Assembly (NCBI GenBank): GCA_944325025.1
Contig: CALUYN010000007.1
Location: forward strand, 1-64,000
Length of the DNA: 64,000 bases
Reading direction: 5' to 3'
Source: Candidatus Gastranaerophilales bacterium
GTDB lineage: Bacteria; Cyanobacteriota; Vampirovibrionia; Gastranaerophilales; Gastranaerophilaceae
Below, piece by piece: positions 44,465 through 52,853 of this stretch. Position 1 is the first letter of the stretch. Each line of letters begins with the position of its first letter. The translations under genes were made by a program, and so were the position numbers. Under the pieces are notes generated by a model. The model ran no database searches. It saw only the letters and a program-made list of their open reading frames with translations, and was not told the DNA's origin.

Positions 44465-45037
44465 CTTGATTAGGGAGAGTTGAGGTGAATTTTCCTTTTC
44501 CCCTCCCTTGAGGGGAGGGGAAGTAAAGGGGTGGGTGAGGTCAGATGAACAGAAGACCAGAGGGCAGAAAGGCAGGTTAAATTTAGAGGCAAAGCTATTA
44601 TCAATAATAAATTTTGTCACTGTTTTACCTAAATAGCTATTGAAACTTGCCTGTCCTCCGGACTTCCGAACCTCCGTCAGCTTTAATAGCCTAGCTTCAT
44701 ACCTTCCTAACTTCCTAACTTCCTATCTTCTAATAAGACCCTCTCCCTTAATCCCTCTCCCAAGAGAGGGAAAAGTGTTACGATACTAGCTTTGCGTCTT
44801 CACCTCTTGGCATCTGTACATCTAATTAAACCCTCACCCGCAGTTGTAAGTTCACTTTGTTCACACAACTGCTCCCTCTCCCAGAGGGCGAGGGGGAACG
44901 TAGCCGTTCCATCCAACACATTAAGATTACCTAAAATTCTAAAAATACTTATTACTGTCCTAGTGCCATAGTATTCTACTATCTTTAATAAAGAGCTTGA
45001 CCTCCTGACTTCTTGACCTCCGTCTAGCCGAGAACTG
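44465..45037. repeat. Repeat-filled insertion in the pilin 3 leader
   Basis: The stretch contains a palindromic CCCCTCCCTTGAGGGGAGGG, AAAGGGGTGGGTGAGGTCAG (also at 48480), R5 stretches, the R4 palindrome (44740-44785) and an R4-like hairpin around CCCTCTCCCAGAGGGCGAGG (44871-44895). No gene is visible. It separates the pilin 3 start codon from its body. Confidence 0.7.
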
Positions 45038-45090
45038 CCCCCCCCCCGAAGCTCTGCATTAATTCAAACATTTTCATATTTAACTCCTTT
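45038..45090 (-). other. Detached start, ribosome binding site and G10 tract of pilin 3
   Basis: AAAGGAG and ATG at 45077 open MKMFELMQSF; TTC is followed by ten G residues (45047-45038). The first ten codons closely match those before the G tract of pilin 4 (MKRFELMQSF), so both genes share an original leader. Downstream the frame closes at once. Confidence 0.7.
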
Positions 45091-45112
45091 CTTTGATTTA
45101 TATATATTATAT

Positions 45113-45138
45113 CAAAAAAAAGAGGCAATAAATGCCTC
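45113..45138 (-). terminator. sepF terminator
   Basis: On the minus strand GAGGCA, a 5-base loop and TGCCTC are followed by eight T residues. The pilin 3 TATAAT box begins immediately after (45111-45106). Confidence 0.75.
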
Positions 45139-45196
45139 ATATTCAACTATCTCTCTCTTTCTCATAGTATATTACTCCACTGCGGAGTACAGTTTA

Positions 45197-45697
45197 TTAC
45201 TGTAAAGGAGCTCTCCACAATGAGTCATTAAATTTGTTTTGATTTGCCGAAACATCAACAGACAAAGTAACATTGCTCGGCGTAAATACAAATACTAAAT
45301 CACCAACTTTTTGAGGTTTGCCGTCAAGTGCGTGAGCTGCACCACAAACAAAATCAATAGTTCTTTGTGATTGTTCTTTATCTAAAAGATGAAGGTTTAA
45401 AACGATGGTCTTTCTGTTTCTGAGGTGTTGAACAATTGTTGCAGCATCTTCAAATGATCTCGGTTCCATAACCTTTACTTCATAACCTTTGAAACTAGGA
45501 TGATTAACTACTTTAAGTTCGTTAGATCTGTCCATTGCAGGCTGATAAGAATAAGAAGGGTCAATTGCCAAGTTATCCTGAACAGGATAATCATCTTCTA
45601 CTTCTTGAGCCATTTCGTCAAAAATTGTTTCTCTTGGTTCAAATCCTTTTACTAAAAAATCCACTACTGATTTAATTTTGTCTGTTACTGCTGCCAC
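45197..45697 (-). CDS. sepF: Cell division protein SepF
   Basis: SepF polymerises on the membrane and anchors FtsZ through its C-terminal peptide. The core domain is from about residue 70 (YEVKVMEPRSFEDAATIVQH, then RTIDFVCGAAHALDGKPQKV). The N-terminal 15 residues (TDKIKSVVDFLVKGF) can form the amphipathic membrane helix. 166 residues. It follows yggS after 24 bases, the arrangement seen in cyanobacteria and Gram-positives. Confidence 0.95.
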   Translation of the reverse strand: MAAVTDKIKSVVDFLVKGFEPRETIFDEMAQEVEDDYPVQDNLAIDPSYSYQPAMDRSNELKVVNHPSFKGYEVKVMEPRSFEDAATIVQHLRNRKTIVLNLHLLDKEQSQRTIDFVCGAAHALDGKPQKVGDLVFVFTPSNVTLSVDVSANQNKFNDSLWRAPLQ

Positions 45698-45721
45698 CGT
45701 TTTTCCTCCGTTTATCTTACT

Positions 45722-46384
45722 TTAATTAAATAACTTTCTACCAATCCTTAACATCGTTGCACCGTACTTAGCTGCCTCTTTATAATCCTGACTCATCCCC
45801 ATTGACAGTTCTTTTAACGGATAATTGAATTTTTCTTCAAGCTGTTTTTTCAATTCAACAATTTCTGAAAAGACTTCATCCTGTGTTTTTTCTGATGCCC
45901 CGAGAGGTGTCATACACATTAAACCTGCAATATTTATACCTGAAAGCTCTTTTAAAGAGGTGAATTCTTTGAAAATTTCGTTTTTGGAAAACCCGTATTT
46001 TTGTTCTTCGCCTGCGATATTCATTTCAAGCAGAACATTTTGGATTTTTCCTGTATTTTGAGCTTCATCAGATATGACTTTTGCGAGTTTGAGCGAATCC
46101 ACTGAATGAATATAATCAAAATTCATTACCACTTTTTTAACTTTGTTAGTTTGAAGATGTCCTATAAAGTGAAATTTTGAATTATTCCTGACTTCCGGGG
46201 GAAGATTTTCTATCTTCTTTACAGCTTCAACTGCCCGTGATTCAGCAAAATCACGCAAACCTGCATTATATGCAGCAATTATTGCGGTTTCGTCAAAATA
46301 CTTTGTCACTGCGATTATATTTGGTTTATAAGGTGCGATGTCTTCCTGTATTTGTAAAAGATTTTGTCTAATTTTAGTCTGCAT
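45722..46384 (-). CDS. yggS: PLP-binding homeostasis protein, YggS/ProSC family
   Basis: YggS-type proteins bind pyridoxal phosphate and keep amino-acid and B6 pools balanced. The PLP lysine is in IIAVTKYFDE near residue 28. Family motifs FHFIGHLQTNKVK and SMGMSQDYKEA are present. 220 residues. First gene of yggS-sepF. Confidence 0.95.
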   Translation of the reverse strand: MQTKIRQNLLQIQEDIAPYKPNIIAVTKYFDETAIIAAYNAGLRDFAESRAVEAVKKIENLPPEVRNNSKFHFIGHLQTNKVKKVVMNFDYIHSVDSLKLAKVISDEAQNTGKIQNVLLEMNIAGEEQKYGFSKNEIFKEFTSLKELSGINIAGLMCMTPLGASEKTQDEVFSEIVELKKQLEEKFNYPLKELSMGMSQDYKEAAKYGATMLRIGRKLFN

Positions 46385-46831
46385 TAATAATCATCCTACC
46401 TCTACAAGAAGTTGAATATAGTATTAATTGTACTCTATACATCATGTATGGACAACTTTTTTATTTCTAACCTCTTCCCATTGATATTTTTTCCCTGAAA
46501 ACCATGATGTCATCATGGTTTGAGCAGTTTTAACATTTCTTCAAGTTTGGTTAATATTTTGTAATATTGTCCCTTTTACACCATGCCTTTTATATTTTTT
46601 GGCATGCCCTTGATGTACATTATCAGAATAAACCATATTTTCATTGATTTTATCCTTTAAATGCATGAGATTTTGGCAAACCCGAAAAAATTATGTCATG
46701 CTAAATTTATTTCAGCATCCCGATAAGATCCTGAAACAAGTTCAGGATGACTGTTGGTTTTAAAATTTTGTCTGACATTAATTTATATAGATTTTTTGAT
46801 TTTTTTAAAGAAATCTGTATATAATTAACTT
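46385..46831. other. Gene-free gap with three palindromes
   Basis: The 447 bases contain AACCATGATG-T-CATCATGGTT (46501-46521), CATGCC...GGCATG (about 46583-46608) and a full R1 pair (46695-46751). No gene or terminator T-run follows the first two, so they look like binding sites or remnants. The gene at 46832 reads away from here; TATAAT-like text lies about 13 bases before its ATG. Confidence 0.45.
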
Positions 46832-48322
46832 ATGACTGAAAACGAAAAATTCGTAGAGGCTTTCAAATACCATAAATGCGGGGATTTGGATAAGGCGGAA
46901 AAACTTTATCTGGAAATTTTACGGGAGTCGTCTGGAAATTATGAAGTATTAAACCTTCTCGGACTTATCAAGCTTTCTGAAAAACAGCTTGACGAGGCGA
47001 AAAAATACATAAAACGTGCGCTTTCCATAAAAAAAGAGAGCTACTTTTATGAAAATCTTGCAAGAGTTTACTTAGCAGAAAATGATTACAAATCAATGAT
47101 AGATATTCTTAAAGAAGCTGTAACAGACGGTTTTGAAAGTTTTGAAATTTATTTTCTGCTTGCTCTTGCATACAAAAACAATGTTGAATATGAAAAAGCA
47201 GAAAAGTCATACATAGAAGCACTTTCAATTAATCCAAAGTCTGAAAAAGCCCTGTTTAACCTTGCAAGCCTCTATCTGTTTTTAAACAAGCCTGAAAAGG
47301 CTGTAGAATTTTTCAGGAAATGTCTTGAAATTAATCCTGATGACAAGGAGGTAAAATATTTTCTTGCGCTCGGCTATTTCAGGCTTAAAGACTATGAAAC
47401 AGGTATGAAGTATTTTGAAAACAGGCTTTGCAGGCAGACAGCAATAACTTCTCAGGATGTGACTTATCCTAATTTAATGAAAAAATCAAAACTCTGGCAG
47501 GGAGAGGATATTTCTGATAAAACGCTTTATACTTATTATGAAGCAGGTTTTGGCGATATGATAATGTTTGCGAGATATTTACCTGAACTTCAAAAACGAT
47601 GTAAAAAAATTATTCTTAAACCGCAAAAAGAATTGTCACAGCTCTTCAGGGATAATTTCCCGGATATAGAGGTTATGGACTTATTTTACGATGAGAATAA
47701 AATAAACTTTGATTATCATATTCCATTTTTAAGTATACCTTATGTTCTGGGGCTAAAGAATTATGATATTTTTATGCATCACGACAAATATTTAAAAGCA
47801 ACACCTGATAAAATCAAATATTTTAAAGAAAAATTTTTTAATAATGACAAATTAAAAATTGCAATAAAATGGCAGGGAAATACGTATTACGAAACAGACA
47901 GAGTAATTAATGTCGAAGCATTTGAACCCTTGTTTAAACTAAAAAATGTAAAAATTTATTCAGCACAAACATTTGAAGGGGCAGAAGAATTTGAAAAGCT
48001 TGCCTCAAAATATGATATTACAAATCTTGCAGACAGCTTTAAAGATTTTTCTTACACTGCGGCAGCTTTGGAAAACGTTGATCTTGTAATATCAAGCGAC
48101 TCATCTTTAGCACATCTTGCAGGCGCGATGGGCAAACCCTGTATTGTTCTTCTGCCTTACAATTATAACTGGCGGTGGCACATGGATTTGTCGCACTGTG
48201 ACTGGTATGACAGCGTAAAACTTTTCAGACTCGGCAAAAACGAAACCTGGAATGAGCTTATGCAAAGGATAGTAATGACTGGTGGGAACGCTTTGCTGAT
48301 CCCACCCTACTATTCTTTTTAA
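46832..48322 (+). CDS. TPR protein fused to a glycosyltransferase-9-like domain
   Basis: Residues 1-200 are tandem TPR units (GDLDKAEKLYLEILRESSGN, PKSEKALFNLASLYLFLNKP). Residues 240-470 resemble a heptosyltransferase/GT9-like fold with the nucleotide-sugar region SSDSSLAHLAGAMGKPCIVL near 430. TPR-GT proteins commonly glycosylate proteins or surface polymers. No signal peptide. The final residues (about 482-496, GGNALLIPPYYSF) derive from a dispersed GGTGGGAACGCTTTGCT repeat, so the original C-terminus was probably different. 496 residues. Confidence 0.85.
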   Translation: MTENEKFVEAFKYHKCGDLDKAEKLYLEILRESSGNYEVLNLLGLIKLSEKQLDEAKKYIKRALSIKKESYFYENLARVYLAENDYKSMIDILKEAVTDGFESFEIYFLLALAYKNNVEYEKAEKSYIEALSINPKSEKALFNLASLYLFLNKPEKAVEFFRKCLEINPDDKEVKYFLALGYFRLKDYETGMKYFENRLCRQTAITSQDVTYPNLMKKSKLWQGEDISDKTLYTYYEAGFGDMIMFARYLPELQKRCKKIILKPQKELSQLFRDNFPDIEVMDLFYDENKINFDYHIPFLSIPYVLGLKNYDIFMHHDKYLKATPDKIKYFKEKFFNNDKLKIAIKWQGNTYYETDRVINVEAFEPLFKLKNVKIYSAQTFEGAEEFEKLASKYDITNLADSFKDFSYTAAALENVDLVISSDSSLAHLAGAMGKPCIVLLPYNYNWRWHMDLSHCDWYDSVKLFRLGKNETWNELMQRIVMTGGNALLIPPYYSF

Positions 48323-48690
48323 GTAAAGAGTAAAGCGTGAAGCGTGAAGAGAGTTTATTTTTTAGACGATAAGTGCGCTTCAAATTAAAATTGTAATTAC
48401 AAGGCAGCGTATCTCCCTCGCCTATGGGAGAGGGGTGGGGTGAGCATTCTTTTTCCCCTCCCTTGAGGGGAGGGGAAGTAAAGGGGTGGGTGAGGTCAGA
48501 TGACCAGAAGCCCGGAGGGCAGGAAGGCAGGCTAGTTTCATTTATAGGTGAGTTGGTAAAATTGTCCAAAGACTTATTAATGATAATAGCTTGACATCCT
48601 GACCTCTTGACCTCCGTCAGCTTTAATAGCATACTTCTTACCATCTTAGCTTTCTACCTTCTAAATAGGTTTCACATCTAGATAACCTGA
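48323..48690. repeat. Repeat-filled gap
   Basis: Heptamer-like AAGCGTGAAGCGTGAAGAGA (48334-48353), a CTCCCTCGCCTATGGGAGAG stretch, the CCCCTCCCTTGAGGGGAGGG palindrome with AAAGGGGTGGGTGAGGTCAG, and R5 text follow in that order. No gene. Confidence 0.65.
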
Positions 48691-49563
48691 CTATGCTTTT
48701 TGAAACACCATTACATATTCGTGTTTAAAGATAAAGAAACCGCCTGCGAGTGCTCTGTAACGCCATAAATTCGCGGTTTTACCTTTAGCGCGTTCGTTGC
48801 CCTGAATATCTTTTACAATAATACCTTTTAGCCTGAAACCAAGTTTCATCATTCTTGCCATACATTCAAAACCGAGCGGCTGAACTTCCGAATTTTTGTA
48901 GCTATCGCCTATGATAAGAGCTGCAAAACGTCCTTTTTCAAGCATATCATAACCGTTTTTGGCAACTTTTTCAAACAGGTCGTAAAATTCTTCTGTAGTA
49001 TCGCAATTGGATAAATCTTCTTTTTTATCAGAAAACTTGATAATATCGTCATAAGGCGGATGAAGAATTAAGAACTGGGCTTTTTCTTCTCTCATAATAT
49101 CAAGGCTTGCCTGAACTTTTTCTTTTGCTTCTTCTGAGGCTGAATCCGCACAAATTATTCTGACATCTGTTACAAGCTGTTTGGGAGTAAATTTTTCAGA
49201 AACACTTTCTGCCAACTCGTCTTTGAGTTCAACTCCGATGCAGCGTCTGCCCATATTAACAGCTTCAATTCCGGACGTTCCTGAGCCGAAAAACAGGTCA
49301 AGCACTACATCGTTTTTCTTAGTAAATCTTTCATAAAGCTGCTGTGCAATCTGCGGAATGTAGTTTCCGTGATATTCATTTGAATGCCCGCCTTCTCTTA
49401 AACGAGTCGGAAACTCCCATAAAGTATCGGTTTTGACATGATCATAAGCTTTCCAGTTATTCAAATCAATGTCGCTGTACTTTGTTGTTTTGACAGGTTT
49501 TACCACCTGCAAATCAGCTTTTTTAGAAGGTTTTAATTTTGTGTTAATTCTAGCGTTTCCCAA
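48691..49563 (-). CDS. Solitary DNA methyltransferase (amino-type)
   Basis: The SAM-binding motif DLFFGSGTSGIEAVNMGRRC lies near residue 95, and the catalytic motif is LILHPPYDD near 167, an HPPY variant of the D/N/S-PPY of N4-cytosine and N6-adenine methylases. Motif I precedes motif IV, so it is not of the beta-class order. 290 residues; TTG start with GGAG 8 bases upstream. No restriction gene is adjacent, so it is an orphan enzyme that may mark DNA for regulation. Target sequence unknown. Confidence 0.88.
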   Translation of the reverse strand: MGNARINTKLKPSKKADLQVVKPVKTTKYSDIDLNNWKAYDHVKTDTLWEFPTRLREGGHSNEYHGNYIPQIAQQLYERFTKKNDVVLDLFFGSGTSGIEAVNMGRRCIGVELKDELAESVSEKFTPKQLVTDVRIICADSASEEAKEKVQASLDIMREEKAQFLILHPPYDDIIKFSDKKEDLSNCDTTEEFYDLFEKVAKNGYDMLEKGRFAALIIGDSYKNSEVQPLGFECMARMMKLGFRLKGIIVKDIQGNERAKGKTANLWRYRALAGGFFIFKHEYVMVFQKA

Positions 49564-49749
49564 GTCCTTTTCTCCATCTGTTTACATCGCTTCACTCTTC
49601 ACGCTTCACTTTTCACTTAATAACGCAAAAAAAGCAACATTATCTTTTATACACAAAACATCTTATAGAAATGTTTCAAATTTGTAATCAAACATTTAGA
49701 TGAATTTGTGTTTGATGTAGATTGAGATTAAGATTGAGGTCATTTGTGT

Positions 49750-51525
49750 ATGGCGAGGATTAAACAACTATCTAAACATTTGATAAACCAGATTGCAGCG
49801 GGGGAGGTAATCGAACGTCCGGCATCTGTTGTAAAAGAGCTTGTAGAAAACTCTATTGATGCAGGGTCTACCAAAATAAGCATTGAAATAAACAACGACT
49901 GCCGCGATATTCGTGTTGCCGATAACGGTTCGGGAATTCATCCAGACGACATTATGCTTGCTTTCTCAAAACACGCGACAAGCAAAATCGCAACAGATGA
50001 GGATTTATTTGATATTCACACACTCGGCTTCAGGGGAGAAGCTTTATCAAGTATTATATCAATTTCAAAACTAACATGTACAACTAGAACTGTGGACTTT
50101 GAAACCGGCACAAAAGTAAAATGTGAAAACTCTGAAGTAAAACAGGTCGAAACAGGCTGCGCTGTCGGAACAATTATGGATATAAAAGATTTGTTTTACA
50201 ATCTGCCTGCCAGACTTAAATTTTTAAAAAGTTCAAATACTGAATTTTCATATATTCAGGAATTAATCCAGTCGCTAGCACTTGCGCATCCTGAATGTTC
50301 ACTGGAATTAAAAAAGAACGGCAAAACAGTTCTCAAAACCACAGGACAGAACAATCTGCTGCAAACCATTAAAGAAGTTTATTCATCGGATGTTATTTCT
50401 AACCTCAAAGAAGTTTTAAAAACAGACAACCTCTCCGGTCTAAAAATCAGCGGATACGTAAGTACACCGGATTACACACGCTCAAGCAAAAAAAGTTATC
50501 ATATTTACATAAATTCAAGAACAGTAAAATGTCCGGTATTTCAAAAGGCAATTGACACCGCATACAAAAGTCTTATTGCAAACGGGAAATATCCTTTTGT
50601 CGTTCTGAATTTAGAAATTCCGCCATCAGATGTTGACGTAAACGTTCACCCGACAAAAAAAGAAGTCCGCTATAAAAATCCAAACCAGGTATTCAATTTT
50701 ATCTACACATCTATTCAAGCAGGATTGATGAATTACGTTGAAAGGCAGGAAAACTTTAACAGGCCTGAACCTGCTTTGCCTGAAAGAGAAAACGTTATTG
50801 ATTTTGTACAACCGAAACTTGAAAGAACAGGTGAAATATTTTTTGACAAAGCCGATGATACAGTCTATGTGTCAGATAAGATTATGCAGGAGGAAGAAGA
50901 AAAATTTTCCTCCCAACAGGAGCAAGAGGAACAGCGGCAATTTTTTGTTCCAGTTGAAACAACACCGGAGCCGGAAGAAAATATTATCGGGCAGTATAAA
51001 AACACTTATATTCTGGTTGAAAAAGAAGACGGAATGGAAATTATCGACCAACATATCGCAGAAGAAAGATATATTTATGAAAAACTTATGTCAGAGAAAA
51101 ATATTGTTTCTCAAATGCTTTTTGTATCGGATGTAATTCCTGTTTCAAGCACCGAAGCTGAACTTATAAAAGAAAATCTTGAAAAGTTTGAAAAATTCGG
51201 GTTTGGTATAGAATTTTTAAAAGAAAACGAGCTTATTTTCAGGAAAATCCCGCAAATGATTGCAAAAGTCAACCCGAAAGAAATTTTAGCCGATATTTTA
51301 GAAAATATTGACAGCAATATTGACAGATTGGAAGAAAAAATTCTCATAACAACAGCCTGCAAAGCCTCTGTAAAAGCAGGTCAAAAACTTTCCACATGGC
51401 AGATGCAGGAAATTGTAAAAAAATGGCGTACGACAAAAATGCCATACACCTGTCCTCACGGACGTCCGATTGTAAAATTCTTTCCGCACAAAGAAATTGC
51501 CGCATTTTTCCAACGCAATGTCTAA
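49750..51525 (+). CDS. mutL: DNA mismatch repair protein MutL
   Basis: The GHKL ATPase domain has VVKELVENSIDAGS (near residue 25), VADNGSGIHPDD and GFRGEALSS. The C-terminal domain has DQHIAEERYIYE, fitting the DQH(A)x2Ex4E endonuclease motif, and later ACKAS and CPHGRP metal-site motifs. MutL here is thus the nicking type that does not need MutH. 591 residues. I chose the ATG at 49750 with GAGG upstream. mutS is not in the window. Its activity would affect the stability of the nearby homopolymers. Confidence 0.96.
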   Translation: MARIKQLSKHLINQIAAGEVIERPASVVKELVENSIDAGSTKISIEINNDCRDIRVADNGSGIHPDDIMLAFSKHATSKIATDEDLFDIHTLGFRGEALSSIISISKLTCTTRTVDFETGTKVKCENSEVKQVETGCAVGTIMDIKDLFYNLPARLKFLKSSNTEFSYIQELIQSLALAHPECSLELKKNGKTVLKTTGQNNLLQTIKEVYSSDVISNLKEVLKTDNLSGLKISGYVSTPDYTRSSKKSYHIYINSRTVKCPVFQKAIDTAYKSLIANGKYPFVVLNLEIPPSDVDVNVHPTKKEVRYKNPNQVFNFIYTSIQAGLMNYVERQENFNRPEPALPERENVIDFVQPKLERTGEIFFDKADDTVYVSDKIMQEEEEKFSSQQEQEEQRQFFVPVETTPEPEENIIGQYKNTYILVEKEDGMEIIDQHIAEERYIYEKLMSEKNIVSQMLFVSDVIPVSSTEAELIKENLEKFEKFGFGIEFLKENELIFRKIPQMIAKVNPKEILADILENIDSNIDRLEEKILITTACKASVKAGQKLSTWQMQEIVKKWRTTKMPYTCPHGRPIVKFFPHKEIAAFFQRNV

Positions 51526-51526
51526 A

Positions 51527-52657
51527 TTATCGATTCAAAAGTATATCTTTTGAACTTGTACCGCCTTTTTCAATTGCATAAGAAATTCCTTGAATTTTTC
51601 TTATGCCATCGGTTTCATTACCTACAATTTGAACAGATAATATATCGTATCCCCATTTATTAGGGCCTTTATGTCCGTTTACATCAAAGGTATAAACCGG
51701 AGACCAAGCCATAGAAAGCGTGATGATAATTGAACCGTCGTTTAAAATTGCCACAGGGCTCTTATTCTTTATCCAACTATCGGAAAATGTACCATCAGGA
51801 ATATCCGCATCAGGTTTCTGTTCTTCTAACACTTTATTCGCTCCTCTGTAATCAGAGGTCAAACAGCCGTTTGCTAAAGCATTGTTTTCACAAAATTTAG
51901 TTACCTTTAAATAGGTATGCAACAAGTCCTCATGAAATTTGCGGCAATCGTCCATATTACCGTTATAATTAGCAGGTATAGACTCCCCTGTTTCTTTACA
52001 AGTATAATTACTGCACCCGCCGTTATCCAATTTATCCTCAGGTTTACAAGTTGCTGTACATTTCCCGCTATATGGACTTGAGTCCCAGTAATAACAGTTT
52101 ACAGGCGTGCCCCAGTCAGACTGTACGCGCATTACAGCATTTGAAAATGTAGAATAGGTCTTTTTAAACTGGTTTTTTAAAATCTCTTTTTGGACTCCGG
52201 CAACTATTGAAGGTATTGTTAGAGCGGCTACAATACCGATTATGCCAAGGGTGATGAGTACCTCAGCCAGGGTGAACGCGGCACATATTTTAAGTGAAGA
52301 GTGAAGGGTGAAGCGTGAAGAGAGTTTGTCATTACGAGGCAGCGCAGCCGCTGCACCCGACACCTGAGTATTGCATAAACTTTCTTTGTCATTATGAGCA
52401 AACGAAGTTTGCGTAGTAATCCCATTAATATTGCAGCTATTATGCGATTGCGACGCTCCATTCTGTCGCTCGCAATGACAGAATAGCGTAGCACCCTCCC
52501 TAATCAGGGAGGGTTGAGGTGGATATTGATTGTTACCCATCCTCTTATCCTTCCCTAATAAGGGAAGGAAGGGATTAGTTACTGTTAATGGCCTACCATC
52601 ATATCTTCTTAGCTTCCTACCTTCTAATAAGACCCTCTCCCTTAATCCCTCTCCCAA
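51527..52657 (-). CDS. Type IV pilin-like protein (pilin 4), frame-shifted from its start
   Basis: The prepilin segment AAFTLAEVLITLGIIGIVAA and the pilin body are intact, and the same frame stays open upstream through all the leader repeats to 52754. There TAG blocks it just after a G9 tract. The natural start (ATG at 52800, GGAGGG site, promoter TTGAAT-17-TATAAT) is in a different frame. The displayed start (TTG 52657) is only the first in-frame candidate. Joining start to body needs a change in the G tract and one more base shift, so it is off in this sequence. Body mostly identical to pilin 3, C-terminal third different. Confidence 0.65.
   Translation of the reverse strand: MGEGLRERVLLEGRKLRRYDGRPLTVTNPFLPLLGKDKRMGNNQYPPQPSLIREGATLFCHCERQNGASQSHNSCNINGITTQTSFAHNDKESLCNTQVSGAAAALPRNDKLSSRFTLHSSLKICAAFTLAEVLITLGIIGIVAALTIPSIVAGVQKEILKNQFKKTYSTFSNAVMRVQSDWGTPVNCYYWDSSPYSGKCTATCKPEDKLDNGGCSNYTCKETGESIPANYNGNMDDCRKFHEDLLHTYLKVTKFCENNALANGCLTSDYRGANKVLEEQKPDADIPDGTFSDSWIKNKSPVAILNDGSIIITLSMAWSPVYTFDVNGHKGPNKWGYDILSVQIVGNETDGIRKIQGISYAIEKGGTSSKDILLNR
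51816..52498. repeat. 0.67 kb duplicated segment, pilin 4 copy
   Basis: Partner of 43796-44464, with 14 extra bases at the heptamer repeat. The junction at 51816 falls inside the coding sequence, so the two genes are mosaics. Confidence 0.85.
52294..52321. repeat. Heptamer repeat, four units, in the pilin 4 leader
   Basis: Units GTGAAGA, GTGAAGG, GTGAAGC, GTGAAGA on the plus strand. Two more units than in pilin 3; the 14-base difference changes which upstream frame joins the pilin body. Confidence 0.8.
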
Positions 52658-52761
52658 GAGAGGGAAAAATTTTACAATACTGGCCTGACCTCCTGTCTTC
52701 CTGACCTCTGGGCTTCTATCTAATTGGCTAGGCTCTTTGCCTCCGGCGGAGCCTACAGTGC

Positions 52762-52812
52762 CCCCCCCCCGAAGCTCTGCATTAATTCAAATCTTTTCAT
52801 ATTTATCCCTCC
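52762..52812 (-). other. Start codon, ribosome binding site and G9 tract of pilin 4
   Basis: GGAGGG and ATG at 52800 open MKRFELMQSF; TTC is followed by nine G residues (52770-52762) and CACTGTAGGCTCCGCCGGAG, text also found right after the pilin 2 G tract. All three reading frames from this start close within about 25 codons. Confidence 0.7.
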
Positions 52813-52824
52813 TGTTTTATATTA

Positions 52825-52853
52825 ATTATAACAATGATTTGTCATTTATTCAA
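52825..52853 (-). promoter_or_regulatory. Promoter of pilin 4
   Basis: On the minus strand TTGAAT (52853-52848), 17 bases and TATAAT (52830-52825), overlapping the stop codon of the DAHP synthase gene. An intact promoter argues against simple decay. Confidence 0.7.

Noticed and set aside
44270..44620. Separate 116-codon gene upstream of pilin 3
   Set aside because: It is the alternative leader frame of the pilin, made of repeats; it is informative for the frame-switch argument but is not a gene.
48258..48644. 128-codon minus-strand frame after the TPR-glycosyltransferase
   Set aside because: Made of dispersed repeats and the end of the neighbouring gene read backwards.
50626..51513. Minus-strand frames within mutL
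   Set aside because: Aromatic-rich shadows of an intact mutL.
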